Source: CAWFKS01 sp963816435 | GTDB lineage: Bacteria; Pseudomonadota; Alphaproteobacteria; Rhizobiales; Rhizobiaceae | Reading direction: 5' to 3' | DNA: 64,000 nucleotides | Assembly (NCBI GenBank): GCA_963816435.1 | Contig: CAWFKS010000014.1 | Coordinates: 1 to 64,000 of the forward strand | In this document: positions 35,487-45,224 of the stretch, in pieces | How the letters are laid out: each line of letters opens with the position of its first letter | Numbering within the stretch: position 1 is the stretch's first letter | Translations under genes and position numbers: made by a program | Notes under the pieces: model-generated | The model's input: the letters and a program-made list of their open reading frames with translations, nothing else | What the model was told of the DNA's origin: nothing | Databases searched by the model: none

Positions 35487-37337
35487 TCAGTCGGCCAGGC
35501 CCCATTCCCGCGCGTCACCGGTCGCCACGCTCACCGGCATGTCGAGCAGCACCTGCGCGTAGGTCTTGCCCTGCGGGTCGAGATTGATCGAGGCAACGCC
35601 GCCGCCGCCGAGCGCGGATTCCAGCAGGAAGTTCAACCCGTTGATGCCGGGCAGCTCGTAGCGGTGGACCTCGCCCTTCGCCACCTGGGCGAACCAGTCG
35701 CGCACCCTGTCGCCCGTCAGTTCGCGGCACAGCGTGCCGAAATAGTCCGGCCGCCGCGCGATCACGCCGATATTGGCCTTGTCGCCCTTGTCGCCGCTGC
35801 GCGCCACGGCAAGCCGGCGAAGCGGTACCTCGAGCGTCTCGCCGGCGGCGCGTGGCTCCGTGCCGGAACTCGAGGTTGAAGCCACCGACGTTCCGGGCGC
35901 CTTTCCCTCTGCCTGCGGCGAGGGGATATGAGGCTGTTGGCCCGCGATGGGCGCCGCGCGCTCGAGCACCACGTCGTCGCCGTCCATCTTCACGCCGATG
36001 GTGACGGCGGATTTGTCGACGAGGAAGGAATAAAGCCGCACGACGGGTGAGGAATGCGGCCGGCCGGGCATCAACCCGGTCAATCCCGGCGCCATCGAAA
36101 GCCCCGCGCCGACGAACTCGCGCGAAAACAGCTCCGCGCCGGCGCGCGCTTCGTGCTGGACGGCAAGCCGCAGCACCACCTCGCGGCTGGCGGCGAGCAT
36201 CGGGTTGGCGACGTCACCGAAAAGCGCCTCGGTGCCGACAGCCTGCATCGACACGGCGGAAAAATCCGGCAGCCCGCGTGCGGAAAGCAGGCGGCGCGTC
36301 TTGGCAAGCACCGCCTCGCCCTGCGCCCGCGCCTTCCTCGCCGCGTCCCGCCCGGCGACGACGAAGGCGCCGATGCAGGAAAATCCGTCCGCGTAGGTGG
36401 CGCTGACCTTGAAGGAGCCCGGCGGGGGCTTGCCGCGCGCGCCGGTGACCCGCACCCGGTCCGGCCCGACCTCTTCCAGGTCGACATCGGTGAAGTCGCA
36501 AGTGACGTCCGGCAGCACGTATGCGGCGGGATCGCCGATCTCGTAGAGCATCTGCTCGCCTGCCGTCAGCCGCGAGACCTTGCCGCCGGTCGCCTCGGGC
36601 TTGGTCAACACGAAGCTGCCGTCCCCGGCCACTTCGGCAATGGGGAAGCCGGTATTGTCCCAGCCGTCGACGGTCTCCTCCCAGTCGGTGAAGTTGCCGC
36701 CGGTCGCCTGTGCGCCGCATTCCAGCAGATGGCCGGCAAGGCTCGCCTGCGCCAGCCGGTCGAGATCGTCCGGCCCCCAGCCGAACTCGTGGATCAGCGG
36801 CGCCACGACCAGCGCACTGTCGACGCAGCGGCCTGTCACCACGATCTGGGCGCCGGCTTCCAGTGCCGCCGCGATCGGGAATGCGCCGAGATAGGCGTTG
36901 GCGCTCATCAGCTTCTCGGGCAGCGCGCGCCGCTGTCGATCTCGCGCGCGTGACCGCGCAACTTCTCGACCTTCGCCATCAGGTCGTCGCCCTCGACGGT
37001 GCCGACCCGGATCGTAACGCCCGCCTGTTCGGCGGCCTTTTCGATGGCGCGCCGGCAGGCCTCGGGATTGAGCCCGCCGGCATTGGCGATCACTTTCACG
37101 CCGTCCGGCCGCGATCGCCTCGAGATGCGGTGCGATTGCCTGCACGAAGTCCGGCGCAAAGCCTGCTTCCGGGTCCTTCGCCTTGGCGCGGGCGAGCACC
37201 GACATGGTGATCTCGGCCAGGTAGTCGAAGACGATGTAGTCGAGCCCGTCCTCGGCGAAGAGCTGCGCCGGGCCGAGCGCGGTGTCGCCCCAGTAGCCGG
37301 ACGCCCCGCCGATCCTCACGATCCTGTCGTCCGCCAC
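35487..37337 (-). pseudogene. AtuA family protein (DUF1446), two compensating frameshifts
   Basis: AtuA proteins are needed for growth on acyclic terpenes in Pseudomonas; their biochemical role is unclear. The N-terminus (GTG 37337, GGAG upstream) reads RIGGASGYWGDTALGPAQL. Frame is lost near 37111 and regained near 36927; between these, another frame gives the expected GVKVIANAGGLNPEACRRAIE. From LPEKLMSANAYLGAFPIAAAL to the end the frame is clean, with a C-terminal AtuA-like swapped domain (about 500-616, RSGDKGDKANIGVIARRPDYF). An uninterrupted 616-codon frame exists, but about 60 internal residues would be wrong. Start overlaps the dgcN end by 22 bases. Confidence 0.85.
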
Positions 37338-38413
37338 CGGTCTCCTCCCTGCGCGGCGCGCCCGCGCGGCGTCAGCCCCGCTTCAGCACGCCCGTCGGCC
37401 AGCACACCGGCGCCGAACCGCACCGGATCGGTGGCCGGCAGGCCGGTCTCGTCCTCGATCTGCTTCACCGCGTCGCGCGCCGCGGCCTCGTCGAGCGCGC
37501 GCGTGTTGAGCGCGATGCCGACGACCTTGGCGTCCGTCAGGGCGCCGGCCGCACGCGCCGTCGATTCGTTGAGCGCGATGACGTCGCGCAGCGGCGGCAC
37601 CTTGATCTCGGAGTTGGTGTCGAGATGCGTCATGCCCGCGCGGTGGCAAAGCACCAGCGCGTTGGCGCAGCTGCCGCGCATCAACGGCAGCGTCGCCGTG
37701 CTGCCGGGGTGCAAAAGCGATCCCTGGCCCTCGACGACAACCACGTCGTGATCGCCGGCTTCGAGCACCATGCGCTCGACCGCGCCCGCCGCGTGATCGA
37801 CGCGGAATGCGTCGAGCGGAATGCCGACGCCCATGATCGTGATGCCGGTCTGGCCGGTGGCGAGGAAGGCGGCGTTCGCTCCGCGCTCCACCAGGCTCCT
37901 GTGGAGTTCCAGCCCCGCCGTCATCTTGCCGATCGCCATGTCGGTGCCGATCATCAGCACGCGCGTGTTGCCGAGCCTGGCGGCACGCGCGGCGGCAATC
38001 GGCGGCATGTCGCCGAGCGGCGTGCGGATGTCCCAGATCCACTGGCCGGGTTTCAAGTCCTTCCCGAGACTGTCATTCAGCCGGTCGTGCATGCCGTTGA
38101 CGATCGACATGCCGGAGACGACAGCCTGCCGCAGCATGTCCATCCACTCGGCCGGAACGCGACCGCCCGACGGCGCGGTGCCCAGCACCAGCACTTCCGC
38201 GCCGAGCCCGATCGCCTCGTCCAGCGTCGCCACGATCGGCGCGTCGCTGTCGACGCGGCAGAGTTCCCGCACGCTCTTGCCCGCGGCCTTGCTGTCGATG
38301 ATGGCCGCCACCGGGTTGCGACCGTAGCGGATGATGCCTTCGGCCATCTTGGCATTGATGAGGCCCATCGCGGCCTCTGCGAAGATCGCGATGGGACGTG
38401 TCGGATCAAGCAT
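37316..38413 (-). CDS. dgcN: D-glutamate N-acetyltransferase DgcN (DUF1611)
   Basis: A 365-residue DUF1611 protein. The family is reported to acetylate D-glutamate as the first step of a D-glutamate catabolic route. An N-terminal Rossmann-like domain (IAIFAEAAMGLINAKMAEGIIRYG) is followed by a P-loop-like NTPase domain with MIGTDMAIGKMTAGLEL near residue 155 and VVVVEGQGSLLHPG. The neighbouring dgcA, overlapping by eight bases, confirms the assignment. The last 25 residues extend into the start of the AtuA-family gene. Confidence 0.87.
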   Translation of the reverse strand: MLDPTRPIAIFAEAAMGLINAKMAEGIIRYGRNPVAAIIDSKAAGKSVRELCRVDSDAPIVATLDEAIGLGAEVLVLGTAPSGGRVPAEWMDMLRQAVVSGMSIVNGMHDRLNDSLGKDLKPGQWIWDIRTPLGDMPPIAAARAARLGNTRVLMIGTDMAIGKMTAGLELHRSLVERGANAAFLATGQTGITIMGVGIPLDAFRVDHAAGAVERMVLEAGDHDVVVVEGQGSLLHPGSTATLPLMRGSCANALVLCHRAGMTHLDTNSEIKVPPLRDVIALNESTARAAGALTDAKVVGIALNTRALDEAAARDAVKQIEDETGLPATDPVRFGAGVLADGRAEAGLTPRGRAAQGGDRWRTTGS

Positions 38414-39446
38414 CTTTCAGCCGTCCTCCATGGCCGGGCCTGTCCTCCGGCAGGGTGACCCCGTCCAGGAAGGGCGCGCCGACGGCCGGATCCGGATCGA
38501 GGTTCAGGTGGGAATCGAGATCGATGTAGTCGAACAGGGCGCCGAGCGACGCGCCGGCCGCAATCGAGATCGAGCTTTCGCCCATGCAGCCGATCATCGT
38601 CTTCAGCCCGAAGGCGCGGGCCGTCGCCACGATCCTCAGCGCCTCGGTGATGCCGCCGCACTTCATCAGTTTCAGGTTCACTCCGTCGACGCGGTCGGCG
38701 AAGCCGGGAATGTCGGAGGACATGCGGCAGCTCTCGTCGAGGAAGATCGGCAGCGCACGGTCTCTGAACAGTTCGGGCAGCGCATCCTCGTTGCCGCGCA
38801 CCAGCGGCTGCTCGATATATTCGACGCCGCGCTCGGCGAGCCAGCCCATCATCATCCGCGCGTCCTCGACGTTCCAGCCGCCATTGGCGTCGACGCGCAG
38901 CACGACGTCCTTGCCCTTCGTCGTCTCGACCACGGCCTCGAACATCGCCTTGTCGGCATCGACGCCCTGCGGGGAGCCGAGCTTGATCTTCAGCGCTTTC
39001 GCGCCCTGCGCCAGCAATAGCGGCACGCGCTCGCGCACCACATCCGGCGGGTTGATCCCGACGGTGACGGAGGAGGGCACCGCCTGCCGCGCAAGGCCGA
39101 GCATCCGGTAGAGCGGCATGCCCGCCTGCTTGGCGCGCAAGTCCCACAGCGCCATGTCCAGCGCAGCCATCGCGCACGGGGCGACACCCGCCGCGTGCGC
39201 ATTGTCCCAGGTGCGGTAGATCGAGACCGGGTCGAGCCCGTCGGCGCAGAAGTCGCGCAGCATCGCCTCGCCCTTTTCGGGCGTGTCGGCGCCTTCCGTG
39301 CTGCCGGGCGACATCTCGCCCCAGCCGGTGTGGCTGCCGTCGCTGACGGAGACGAACAGATTGTCCGACCCGGTGACGACGCCGCGGCTGATTGCCAGCG
39401 GAAAGCGCTTCTTCAGGTGCAGCGTCCTGTACTCGACGCTCAGCAT
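38406..39446 (-). CDS. dgcA: N-acetyl-D-glutamate racemase DgcA (enolase superfamily)
   Basis: A 346-residue enolase-superfamily epimerase. The catalytic set is visible: the KxK lysines in ALKIKLGS, metal ligands in RVDANGG, EQPL and FLDES, and the second base in LKLMKCGG. It has the layout of dipeptide epimerases; next to dgcN the expected role is racemisation of N-acetyl-D-glutamate to the L form. The start lies ten bases after the HDAC-family stop. Confidence 0.9.
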   Translation of the reverse strand: MLSVEYRTLHLKKRFPLAISRGVVTGSDNLFVSVSDGSHTGWGEMSPGSTEGADTPEKGEAMLRDFCADGLDPVSIYRTWDNAHAAGVAPCAMAALDMALWDLRAKQAGMPLYRMLGLARQAVPSSVTVGINPPDVVRERVPLLLAQGAKALKIKLGSPQGVDADKAMFEAVVETTKGKDVVLRVDANGGWNVEDARMMMGWLAERGVEYIEQPLVRGNEDALPELFRDRALPIFLDESCRMSSDIPGFADRVDGVNLKLMKCGGITEALRIVATARAFGLKTMIGCMGESSISIAAGASLGALFDYIDLDSHLNLDPDPAVGAPFLDGVTLPEDRPGHGGRLKDA

Positions 39447-39456
39447 GGCGGCTTCC

Positions 39457-40483
39457 TCATGATTTCTCCTGCGCTCCGTTCAGGAAACTGGTCAGGTTGC
39501 CCCCCAGCGCATCCGAGACGTAGCCGCCCTCCTGCACCAGCACAACCGGCCTGCCGGCGCCGGTGATTGTGGCAGCGATCCTCGCGAACCCCCCGGTGGT
39601 GACGGCGAGCCCCTTGAACGGATCGTCGATATGGGCGTCGAGCCCCAGCGCCACCACGATCGCGTCGGCGCCGAATGCGTCGATGCGCTCCAGCCCCTTC
39701 GTCGAGCGCTGCGAGGTAGCCGGCGTCGTCGGTGCCGCGCGGCAGCGGCAGGTTGAGATTGGCGCCGATCCCGTCGCCTTCGCCGCGCTCCTGCGCATGG
39801 CCCCAGAAGAACGGGTAGAAGCGCGCCGGATCGGCGTGGATCGACACCGTCAGCACGTCGCCGCGCCGGTAGAAGATGCCCTGCGTGCCGTTGCCGTGAT
39901 GCACGTCGACGTCGAGGATGGCGGGGCGAAGGCCGTGGTCGAGCAGGCGCTGCGCGGCGATGCCGGAATTGTTGAGGAAGCAGAATCCGCCGGCGAGATC
40001 GGCGAACGCGTGGTGGCCGGGCGGACGGCTGAGCGCGTACGCTGCGCGCTCGCCGTTTGCCACGGCGTCGGCCGCGGCAACCGCCGTCTGTGCCGACCAG
40101 TAGGCCGACTGCCAGGTGTCGGCCGAGATCGGGCAGGCGGTGTCGGCCTGGTGGTAGCCGGCTTGGCCGACGGCAGACAGCGGATAGCCGTCGCTGCGGC
40201 TGGCCGGGTGGATATTGGGGATCACCTCGTCCGAGGCGCCGTCGATGCGCATCCAGCGCGCATGGATGGTTTTCAGGAACGCCAGGTATTCGGGGGTGTG
40301 GATCGCCGCGATCGGCCCCATTCCCGCATCCGCCGGCGCCTCGAACCGGCAGCCCGCCGCTTCGGCGCCGGCCTTCAGGATATCGACGCGCGCCGGCACT
40401 TCCGGATTGGGCGAGACGGCGCCGTTCGCCATGAAGTGTTTCGGGTCGTGCGCGCGCTGGCGCTCGTCGAGAAAGGCTCTCAT
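39457..40483 (-). pseudogene. Histone deacetylase superfamily amidohydrolase, one frameshift
   Basis: A class II-type HDAC/acetylpolyamine amidohydrolase. Zinc and catalytic motifs are present: RPPGHHA, FCFLNNSGIAAQ and DVDVHHGNGTQGIFY. After YLAALDEG the frame breaks in a four-G run (39694-39697 on the plus strand, CCCC); the other frame continues LERIDAFGADAIVVALGLDAH and VLVQEGGYVSDALGGN to 39457. Removing one G restores about 341 residues, the normal size. Placed in front of dgcA-dgcN it could remove the acetyl group at the end of the D-glutamate route; that is inference. Confidence 0.87.
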
Positions 40484-40964
40484 GCGGTCGTCCTCGTCAG
40501 TGTCTCGAATTCACGGCCTGCCAGGAGCATGGTCTGGTCGGCCTCGGCGAAGGCGAAACCCAGGTGCTCGTAGAAGGCACGGGCCCTGGCGTTGTCGGCG
40601 TAGACGGTGAGCTTCAGGAAACGCGCCCGCCAGCGGCTTTCGCCGAACGTCGCCACCTCGCGCAGCAGGCGCCTGCCAAGTCCGCTGCCGCGCGTCGAGG
40701 CCGCCACCCACAGGTCGGACACGTAGACGCCTGCCGCCCCCTTCGAAGTGGAGAACACCGGCGAGACCAGCGCGGCGCCTACCGCCTCGCCATCCTTACC
40801 GCCACGAAGCCGTGGCAGCTCGGATGCTCGCCGAGGCATGCCTCGGAAAGCTGGCGTTCGGTTGCCTGGTGGCGGTCGCCCAGATCGGCGGAAAGCTGCT
40901 CCAGCGCGCTGTGCAGGAGCGCCATGTCCGCCGCCGCGGCCTTCCTGATCGCGATCGCGCCCAT
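40480..40964 (-). pseudogene. GNAT-family N-acetyltransferase, one frameshift
   Basis: The N-terminal part from ATG 40964 (AIRKAAAADMALLHSALEQL to HGFVAV) and the C-terminal part in another frame (EAVGAALVSPVFSTSKGAAG, VSDLWVAASTRGSGLGRRLL, FYEHLGF) together form a normal GNAT fold of about 161 residues with the acetyl-CoA motif RGSGLGRRLL. The break is near 40797, where one base is missing. Its stop overlaps the HDAC start (ATGA), so it heads the dgc operon. The acceptor substrate is unknown. The 40965-41092 gap upstream holds nothing recognisable. Confidence 0.82.
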
Positions 40965-41092
40965 GCGTCAGGACGGCAGGCGCGGAGCGCTGTTCCGGAT
41001 GTGGTCGCGCTCGGCGCGGTCCGGCATCGGCCGGGGCTTCCGGGGCTGATGGAAGAGCTTGCTCTGGCAGGAGGCGTTCATGGCCCTGATCG

Positions 41093-41863
41093 TTACGCCA
41101 CCCAGAATGCCTTTTCCAGATCGTCGAACTCGCTGGCGGGCCCCTCGAACTTGTTGCGCCCGAGTTCCAGCACGTAGACGTAATCGGCGATCTTCAGCGC
41201 GTGGCGGATCTCCTGGTCGACGAGCAGGATCGTCAGCTTGTCCTTCTCGGCGAGGTCGGAGAGCATGTCGTAGACCTCCTGCGCCAGCATCTTGGAAAGC
41301 CCGGCGGTAGGCTCGTCCACCAGGAGCATCTTGGGTTCCGACATCAGCGTGCGGCCGATCTCGACCATGCGCTGCTGTCCGCCCGACAACTCGCCGGTCA
41401 CCTGCTTGCGCTTCTCGCGGAGTGCCGGAAACCGTTCGTAGTTCGACTCGATCTTCTCGCGCACCAGCCGCCGGTTGCCGCGGAACGTCCAGCCGCCGAG
41501 CTCGAGGTTCTCCTCCACCGTCATGTCCTTGAACACGCCGGGCTGCTGGGGAATGTAGGCGAGCCCCTTGAGGATCTTCTGGTGGGGCGGGATGTTGAGG
41601 ATGCTCTCGCCGTCGAGCAGGATGTCGCCCTGATTGGGTGTCAGAAAGCCGAACGCCGCCTTCAGCGCGGTCGACTTGCCGACGCCGTTGGCGCCGAGGA
41701 TCGTGGTGATCTGGCCCTGCCTGGCCTTGATGTCGAGATCCGACAGGATGTTGAGGTCGCGATAGTAGCCGACCGACAGGTTCTTCATCTCCAGAACCGT
41801 GGCGGGCTCGGCCTGCGGGGTGGGCGTCGCCTGGGTCGGCGCTGCGGCTGCGGGTTCGCTCAT
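41093..41863 (-). CDS. Branched-chain amino acid-type ABC transporter ATPase (LivF-like)
   Basis: A 256-residue ATPase. Walker A GANGVGKST, signature LSGGQQRMVEIGRTL, Walker B KMLLVDEPTAGLS. An Ala/Pro-rich N-terminal extension of about 20 residues is unusual. It is the last gene of a five-gene transporter operon and overlaps the LivG-like gene by an ATGA. The substrate could be branched-chain amino acids, other amino acids, amides or urea. Confidence 0.9.
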   Translation of the reverse strand: MSEPAAAAPTQATPTPQAEPATVLEMKNLSVGYYRDLNILSDLDIKARQGQITTILGANGVGKSTALKAAFGFLTPNQGDILLDGESILNIPPHQKILKGLAYIPQQPGVFKDMTVEENLELGGWTFRGNRRLVREKIESNYERFPALREKRKQVTGELSGGQQRMVEIGRTLMSEPKMLLVDEPTAGLSKMLAQEVYDMLSDLAEKDKLTILLVDQEIRHALKIADYVYVLELGRNKFEGPASEFDDLEKAFWVA

Positions 41864-42597
41864 GCCGCGTCCTCCTCGTCGTCGCTGCCCAGATAGGCCT
41901 CGATGACGGCCGGATCGTTCTTGACCTCCTGCGGCGGCCCGTCGGCGATCAGGTCGCCGAAGTTGAGCACCAGCAGGCGCTGGCTGAGCGAGAAGATCGA
42001 ATCCATCTGGTGCGAGATCAGGATGATCGCCTTGCCCTCGTCGTTGACGCGCTGGATGTAGGCGTAGATCACCTCCATCAGCTTGGGATGAACGCCGGCA
42101 AACGGCTCGTCGAGAATGATGATGTCGGGGTTCAGCATCAACAGCCGCCCCAGTTCCAAAAGCTTCTGCTGCCCGCCCGACAGGGCCTGCGCGAACTCGT
42201 TGCGCAGGTGGTCGATGGTCAGGAACTCCAGCACCTCCATCGCCTTCTCGTTGAGCTCGGCGCGCCCGCCGGAATGTCCGAGTGCCAGCGCCGGCACGTA
42301 GAGGTTTTCCAGCACCGTCATGCGCCGGAACGAGCGCGTGACCTGGAATGTGCGGCCGAGCCCCGCCAGCGCCACCTGGTAGGGGTGCAGCTGGTCGATG
42401 CGCTCGTCATTCAGGTAGACGGTGCCGCTCGTCGGCTTGATGGCGCCGTCGAGGATGTTGGTCATCGTCGTCTTTCCCGCGCCGTTCGGGCCGATGAGGC
42501 CGATCAGCTCGGGACCGTTGATCTCGAAGTTCACGCCCTTCAGCACGTGGTTGCCGCCGAAGCGCTTGTGGAGGTCCGTCACCTTGAGCGAAATCAT
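41860..42597 (-). CDS. Branched-chain amino acid-type ABC transporter ATPase (LivG-like)
   Basis: A 245-residue ATPase with Walker A GPNGAGKTT, signature LSGGQQKLLELGRLL, Walker B IIILDEPFAGVHP and the LivG-type helix LGRTFQVTRSFRRMTVLENL. It pairs with the LivF-like ATPase to drive the two permeases encoded upstream. Confidence 0.9.
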   Translation of the reverse strand: MISLKVTDLHKRFGGNHVLKGVNFEINGPELIGLIGPNGAGKTTMTNILDGAIKPTSGTVYLNDERIDQLHPYQVALAGLGRTFQVTRSFRRMTVLENLYVPALALGHSGGRAELNEKAMEVLEFLTIDHLRNEFAQALSGGQQKLLELGRLLMLNPDIIILDEPFAGVHPKLMEVIYAYIQRVNDEGKAIILISHQMDSIFSLSQRLLVLNFGDLIADGPPQEVKNDPAVIEAYLGSDDEEDAA

Positions 42598-42601
42598 GCG
42601 C

Positions 42602-43852
42602 TTACTCCCCGAGCGCGCTGGCGCGCGCGCCGGTCGGCGGCGTTTCGGGCGGCGGCACGGAATTGGGCGAGGCGACGCGCTTGGCGACCGTCTCGGCCTC
42701 GACGCCGCCGCGCAGGAAGCGGGTGATGATCGGCGCGATCAGGCCGTTGCGGAAGAAGCGCAGCGTGATCATCAGGAGCAGTCCGAACACGACCAGCCGC
42801 CACACAGTCATGTCGATCGTGATGCCGCCGATATCGACGCTGGTGCGCAGCAGCTCCAGCATCACCTGCAGGAAGATGGCGCCGATCGCGGCGGCCACGA
42901 AGTTCTCGATGCCGCCGATCACCGCCATCGCCACCACAAGGCTCATCTGCAGCAGGAACAGATTGTTCGGCGTGATGATGCCGACATAGTGCGCCTGGAC
43001 GGCGCCGGCGGAGGCAGCCATGGCCGTCGTGATGGTGAAGACGAGTACCTTGTAGCGCGTGGTGTCGACGCCGAGTGCGGCCGCGGCGTCCTGGTCCTCG
43101 CGCATCGCGCGCACGAACAGGCCGAAGCGCGAATGGGCGAGCCACCCGAGGATCGCCAGGCATAGAAGAAGCAGGCCGAACATCGCGTAATAGGGCGGAA
43201 TCTTGGACGTCGGACCGAAATATTCGCCGAACACCCGTATCCCGTTTGGAAACAGCGGTGGCAGTTCCAGTCCGGCCTGGCCGCGCGTCACCTCGATTTC
43301 CGCAGAGACGACGGCCTTGACGATTTCCGAGAAGCCGAGCGTGAACAGCGCCAGGTACGCAGCCCTCAGCCGCAGCACGAGCATGCCGACGAGGAAGCCG
43401 GCAATCCCGCCGAAGATCGTGCCGAGCACGATGCCGAGCAGCGCCGGCATCGGCGTGACCTGGACGGTGCCTGCCCACTTGTCCATCGCCTGGTGGAGGC
43501 AGTCCTGTGCCAGCGTCGAGGAGGTGACGCCGATCGGGTTCACCACGATCAGCCAGTGACCGAATATCTGGGTTTCCGTGCAAATGCCGGTCGGCTCCGG
43601 CGACAGGTAGAAATAGTGACAGATCAGCGCCGTGCCGTAGGCGCCGATTCCCATGAAGCCCATGTGGCCGAACGAGAATTGGCCGGCATAGCCCGCCAGC
43701 ATCGACCAGCTCGCCGCCAGGATCGCGTAGAAGAACGCCGTGATCAGGATGTGCATCACGTACGGGTAGTTCGTGCCGTCGTAGACGAGCGGGAAAACCA
43801 GCAGCAGGACCAGGATGAGGGCAGCCGCGATGTTGGGGATCTGCCGGGTCAT
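42602..43852 (-). CDS. Branched-chain amino acid-type ABC transporter permease (LivM-like)
   Basis: A 416-residue inner-membrane permease with about ten hydrophobic segments. The LivM signature is seen in SMLAGYAGQFSFGHMGFMGIGAYGTA and in the EAA-like loop MREDQDAAAALGVDTTRYKV. It is larger than E. coli-type LivM domains because of loops around residues 80-125. It starts one base after the LivH-like stop and ends four bases before the LivG-like start. Confidence 0.9.
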   Translation of the reverse strand: MTRQIPNIAAALILVLLLVFPLVYDGTNYPYVMHILITAFFYAILAASWSMLAGYAGQFSFGHMGFMGIGAYGTALICHYFYLSPEPTGICTETQIFGHWLIVVNPIGVTSSTLAQDCLHQAMDKWAGTVQVTPMPALLGIVLGTIFGGIAGFLVGMLVLRLRAAYLALFTLGFSEIVKAVVSAEIEVTRGQAGLELPPLFPNGIRVFGEYFGPTSKIPPYYAMFGLLLLCLAILGWLAHSRFGLFVRAMREDQDAAAALGVDTTRYKVLVFTITTAMAASAGAVQAHYVGIITPNNLFLLQMSLVVAMAVIGGIENFVAAAIGAIFLQVMLELLRTSVDIGGITIDMTVWRLVVFGLLLMITLRFFRNGLIAPIITRFLRGGVEAETVAKRVASPNSVPPPETPPTGARASALGE

Positions 43853-43853
43853 C

Positions 43854-45122
43854 TCAGAACTGCCCGTGCGAGCCGCTGGCGAAGCGCCGGCCGAACAGCC
43901 CGGTCGGTCGCAGCAGCAATGTCAATGTCAGCACGATCATGCCGTAGGCGGGAATGTAGGAGGCCGCCTTCTGCGCGTCGGGAATGCAGCCGGTGCCGGC
44001 CGCCTCCACCATTCCGACGATGATCCCGCCGAGGAAGGCGCCCGGCAGCGAGCCCAGGCCGCCCAGCACGATGATGACGAAGGAGCGCATGGCCGGAATG
44101 TTGCCGACCTGCGGCAGCCACGAGAACGCCTGCACCAGAAGCCCGCCGGCCAGCGCCGCGATCATGCCGCCGAGCGCGAAGGCCAGCATGTTCATGCGGT
44201 CCGGGTTGATGCCGGCGATCGCCGCGGCATCCCGGTCCTGGCTGACGGCGCGCAGCGCCTTGCCGGTCCAGGTCCGGTGCAGAAGGTAAAGCAGCGCCAG
44301 GAGCACGAGGATGCAGCTCACCGCCGCCACCAGCCGCGGGTTGGAAATGGTGACGGTGCCGAACAGCTCCACGCCGCCGCCAGTGGTGCGGATCCACAGC
44401 GGGTCGGCGCCGGCAGGCCAGCGGATGCGCGGAAAGTCGATGAAGCGCTGCGCCTTGAGCGGGTTCGCGCCCGTCAGCGCCTGCACGAAATATTGCAGCG
44501 TGAACGCCAGGCCGAAGGTCACGAGTATGCCGTATTCCACCGGCCGGTCGATCTTGCCGTGATACATCGGCGTCAGCATCAGGCGCTCGAAGATGGCGCC
44601 CAGCGCGAACGTGATGGCGCAGGCGCCTGCCAGGCCGAGCAGCGGGTTGATGCCCGGGAACCACACCGAGGTGATGTAATAGACCAGCATTCCGCCGATC
44701 ATGTAGAACTCGCCGTGGGCGAAGCTGACGATGCCGAGGATCGAGAAGATCAGCGCCAGGCCGAGCGCCATGAAGCCGTAGATAATGCCGATGATCAGCC
44801 CGTTCGTGGCCTGCGAGGCGACGAACGAGCCGCTGGTGACGCAGATATTGTTCGGATAGCCGAAGGCGAAGCCGCCCATCGCCACGCCGACGGCGACGAT
44901 GGCGGAACCGAGGATTAGCCAGTTGGTGATGCGCGGCGTCGACAGCCACATCGGCGCCAGCGCCACCGGCCCCAGTGCCGCGCCGGCCAGCGCGCCGGCC
45001 AGAACCGTATTCGTCGTGTCGAGATCCCGTGCGAGGTAGCGGCGGCGGATCAGCACGCCGCCGGCGATCCCCCACACGACCATCCACAGGATCACGCTCC
45101 AGAAAATGCCCGAATTGTCCAC
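43854..45122 (-). CDS. Branched-chain amino acid-type ABC transporter permease (LivH-like)
   Basis: A 422-residue permease. The LivH core (about 110-415) includes NGLIIGIIYGFMALGLALIFSILG, SFAHGEFYMIGGML and the loop AVSQDRDAAAIAGINPDRMN. An extra N-terminal region of about 100 residues with roughly three hydrophobic segments (WSVILWMVVWGIAGGVL onward) precedes it, making the protein longer than the usual 290-300 residues. A strong hairpin separates it from the binding-protein gene. Confidence 0.88.
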   Translation of the reverse strand: MDNSGIFWSVILWMVVWGIAGGVLIRRRYLARDLDTTNTVLAGALAGAALGPVALAPMWLSTPRITNWLILGSAIVAVGVAMGGFAFGYPNNICVTSGSFVASQATNGLIIGIIYGFMALGLALIFSILGIVSFAHGEFYMIGGMLVYYITSVWFPGINPLLGLAGACAITFALGAIFERLMLTPMYHGKIDRPVEYGILVTFGLAFTLQYFVQALTGANPLKAQRFIDFPRIRWPAGADPLWIRTTGGGVELFGTVTISNPRLVAAVSCILVLLALLYLLHRTWTGKALRAVSQDRDAAAIAGINPDRMNMLAFALGGMIAALAGGLLVQAFSWLPQVGNIPAMRSFVIIVLGGLGSLPGAFLGGIIVGMVEAAGTGCIPDAQKAASYIPAYGMIVLTLTLLLRPTGLFGRRFASGSHGQF

Positions 45123-45173
45123 GCGCAGGTCCGCCCGGCTGGTTGAAATGTCAAACCATGGACTGAAGCGCCG

Positions 45174-45197
45174 GGCCGGGGCGCGAACGCCCCGGCC
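45174..45197 (-). other. Intercistronic stem-loop between binding-protein and permease genes
   Basis: GGCCGGGGCG (45174-45183) and CGCCCCGGCC (45188-45197) form a perfect ten-base-pair stem with tetraloop CGAA. There is no T-run. The position between the abundant binding protein and the permease suggests partial termination or message stabilisation, like the hairpin between choX and choW. Confidence 0.65.
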
Positions 45198-45224
45198 GCG
45201 GGTCTCAGCAGCGCAGGTCGCGCA

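Noticed and set aside
35487..37337. Reading the 616-codon frame as an intact AtuA-family protein.
   Set aside because: About 60 internal residues are unlike the family, while another frame encodes the expected sequence, so two compensating indels explain it better.
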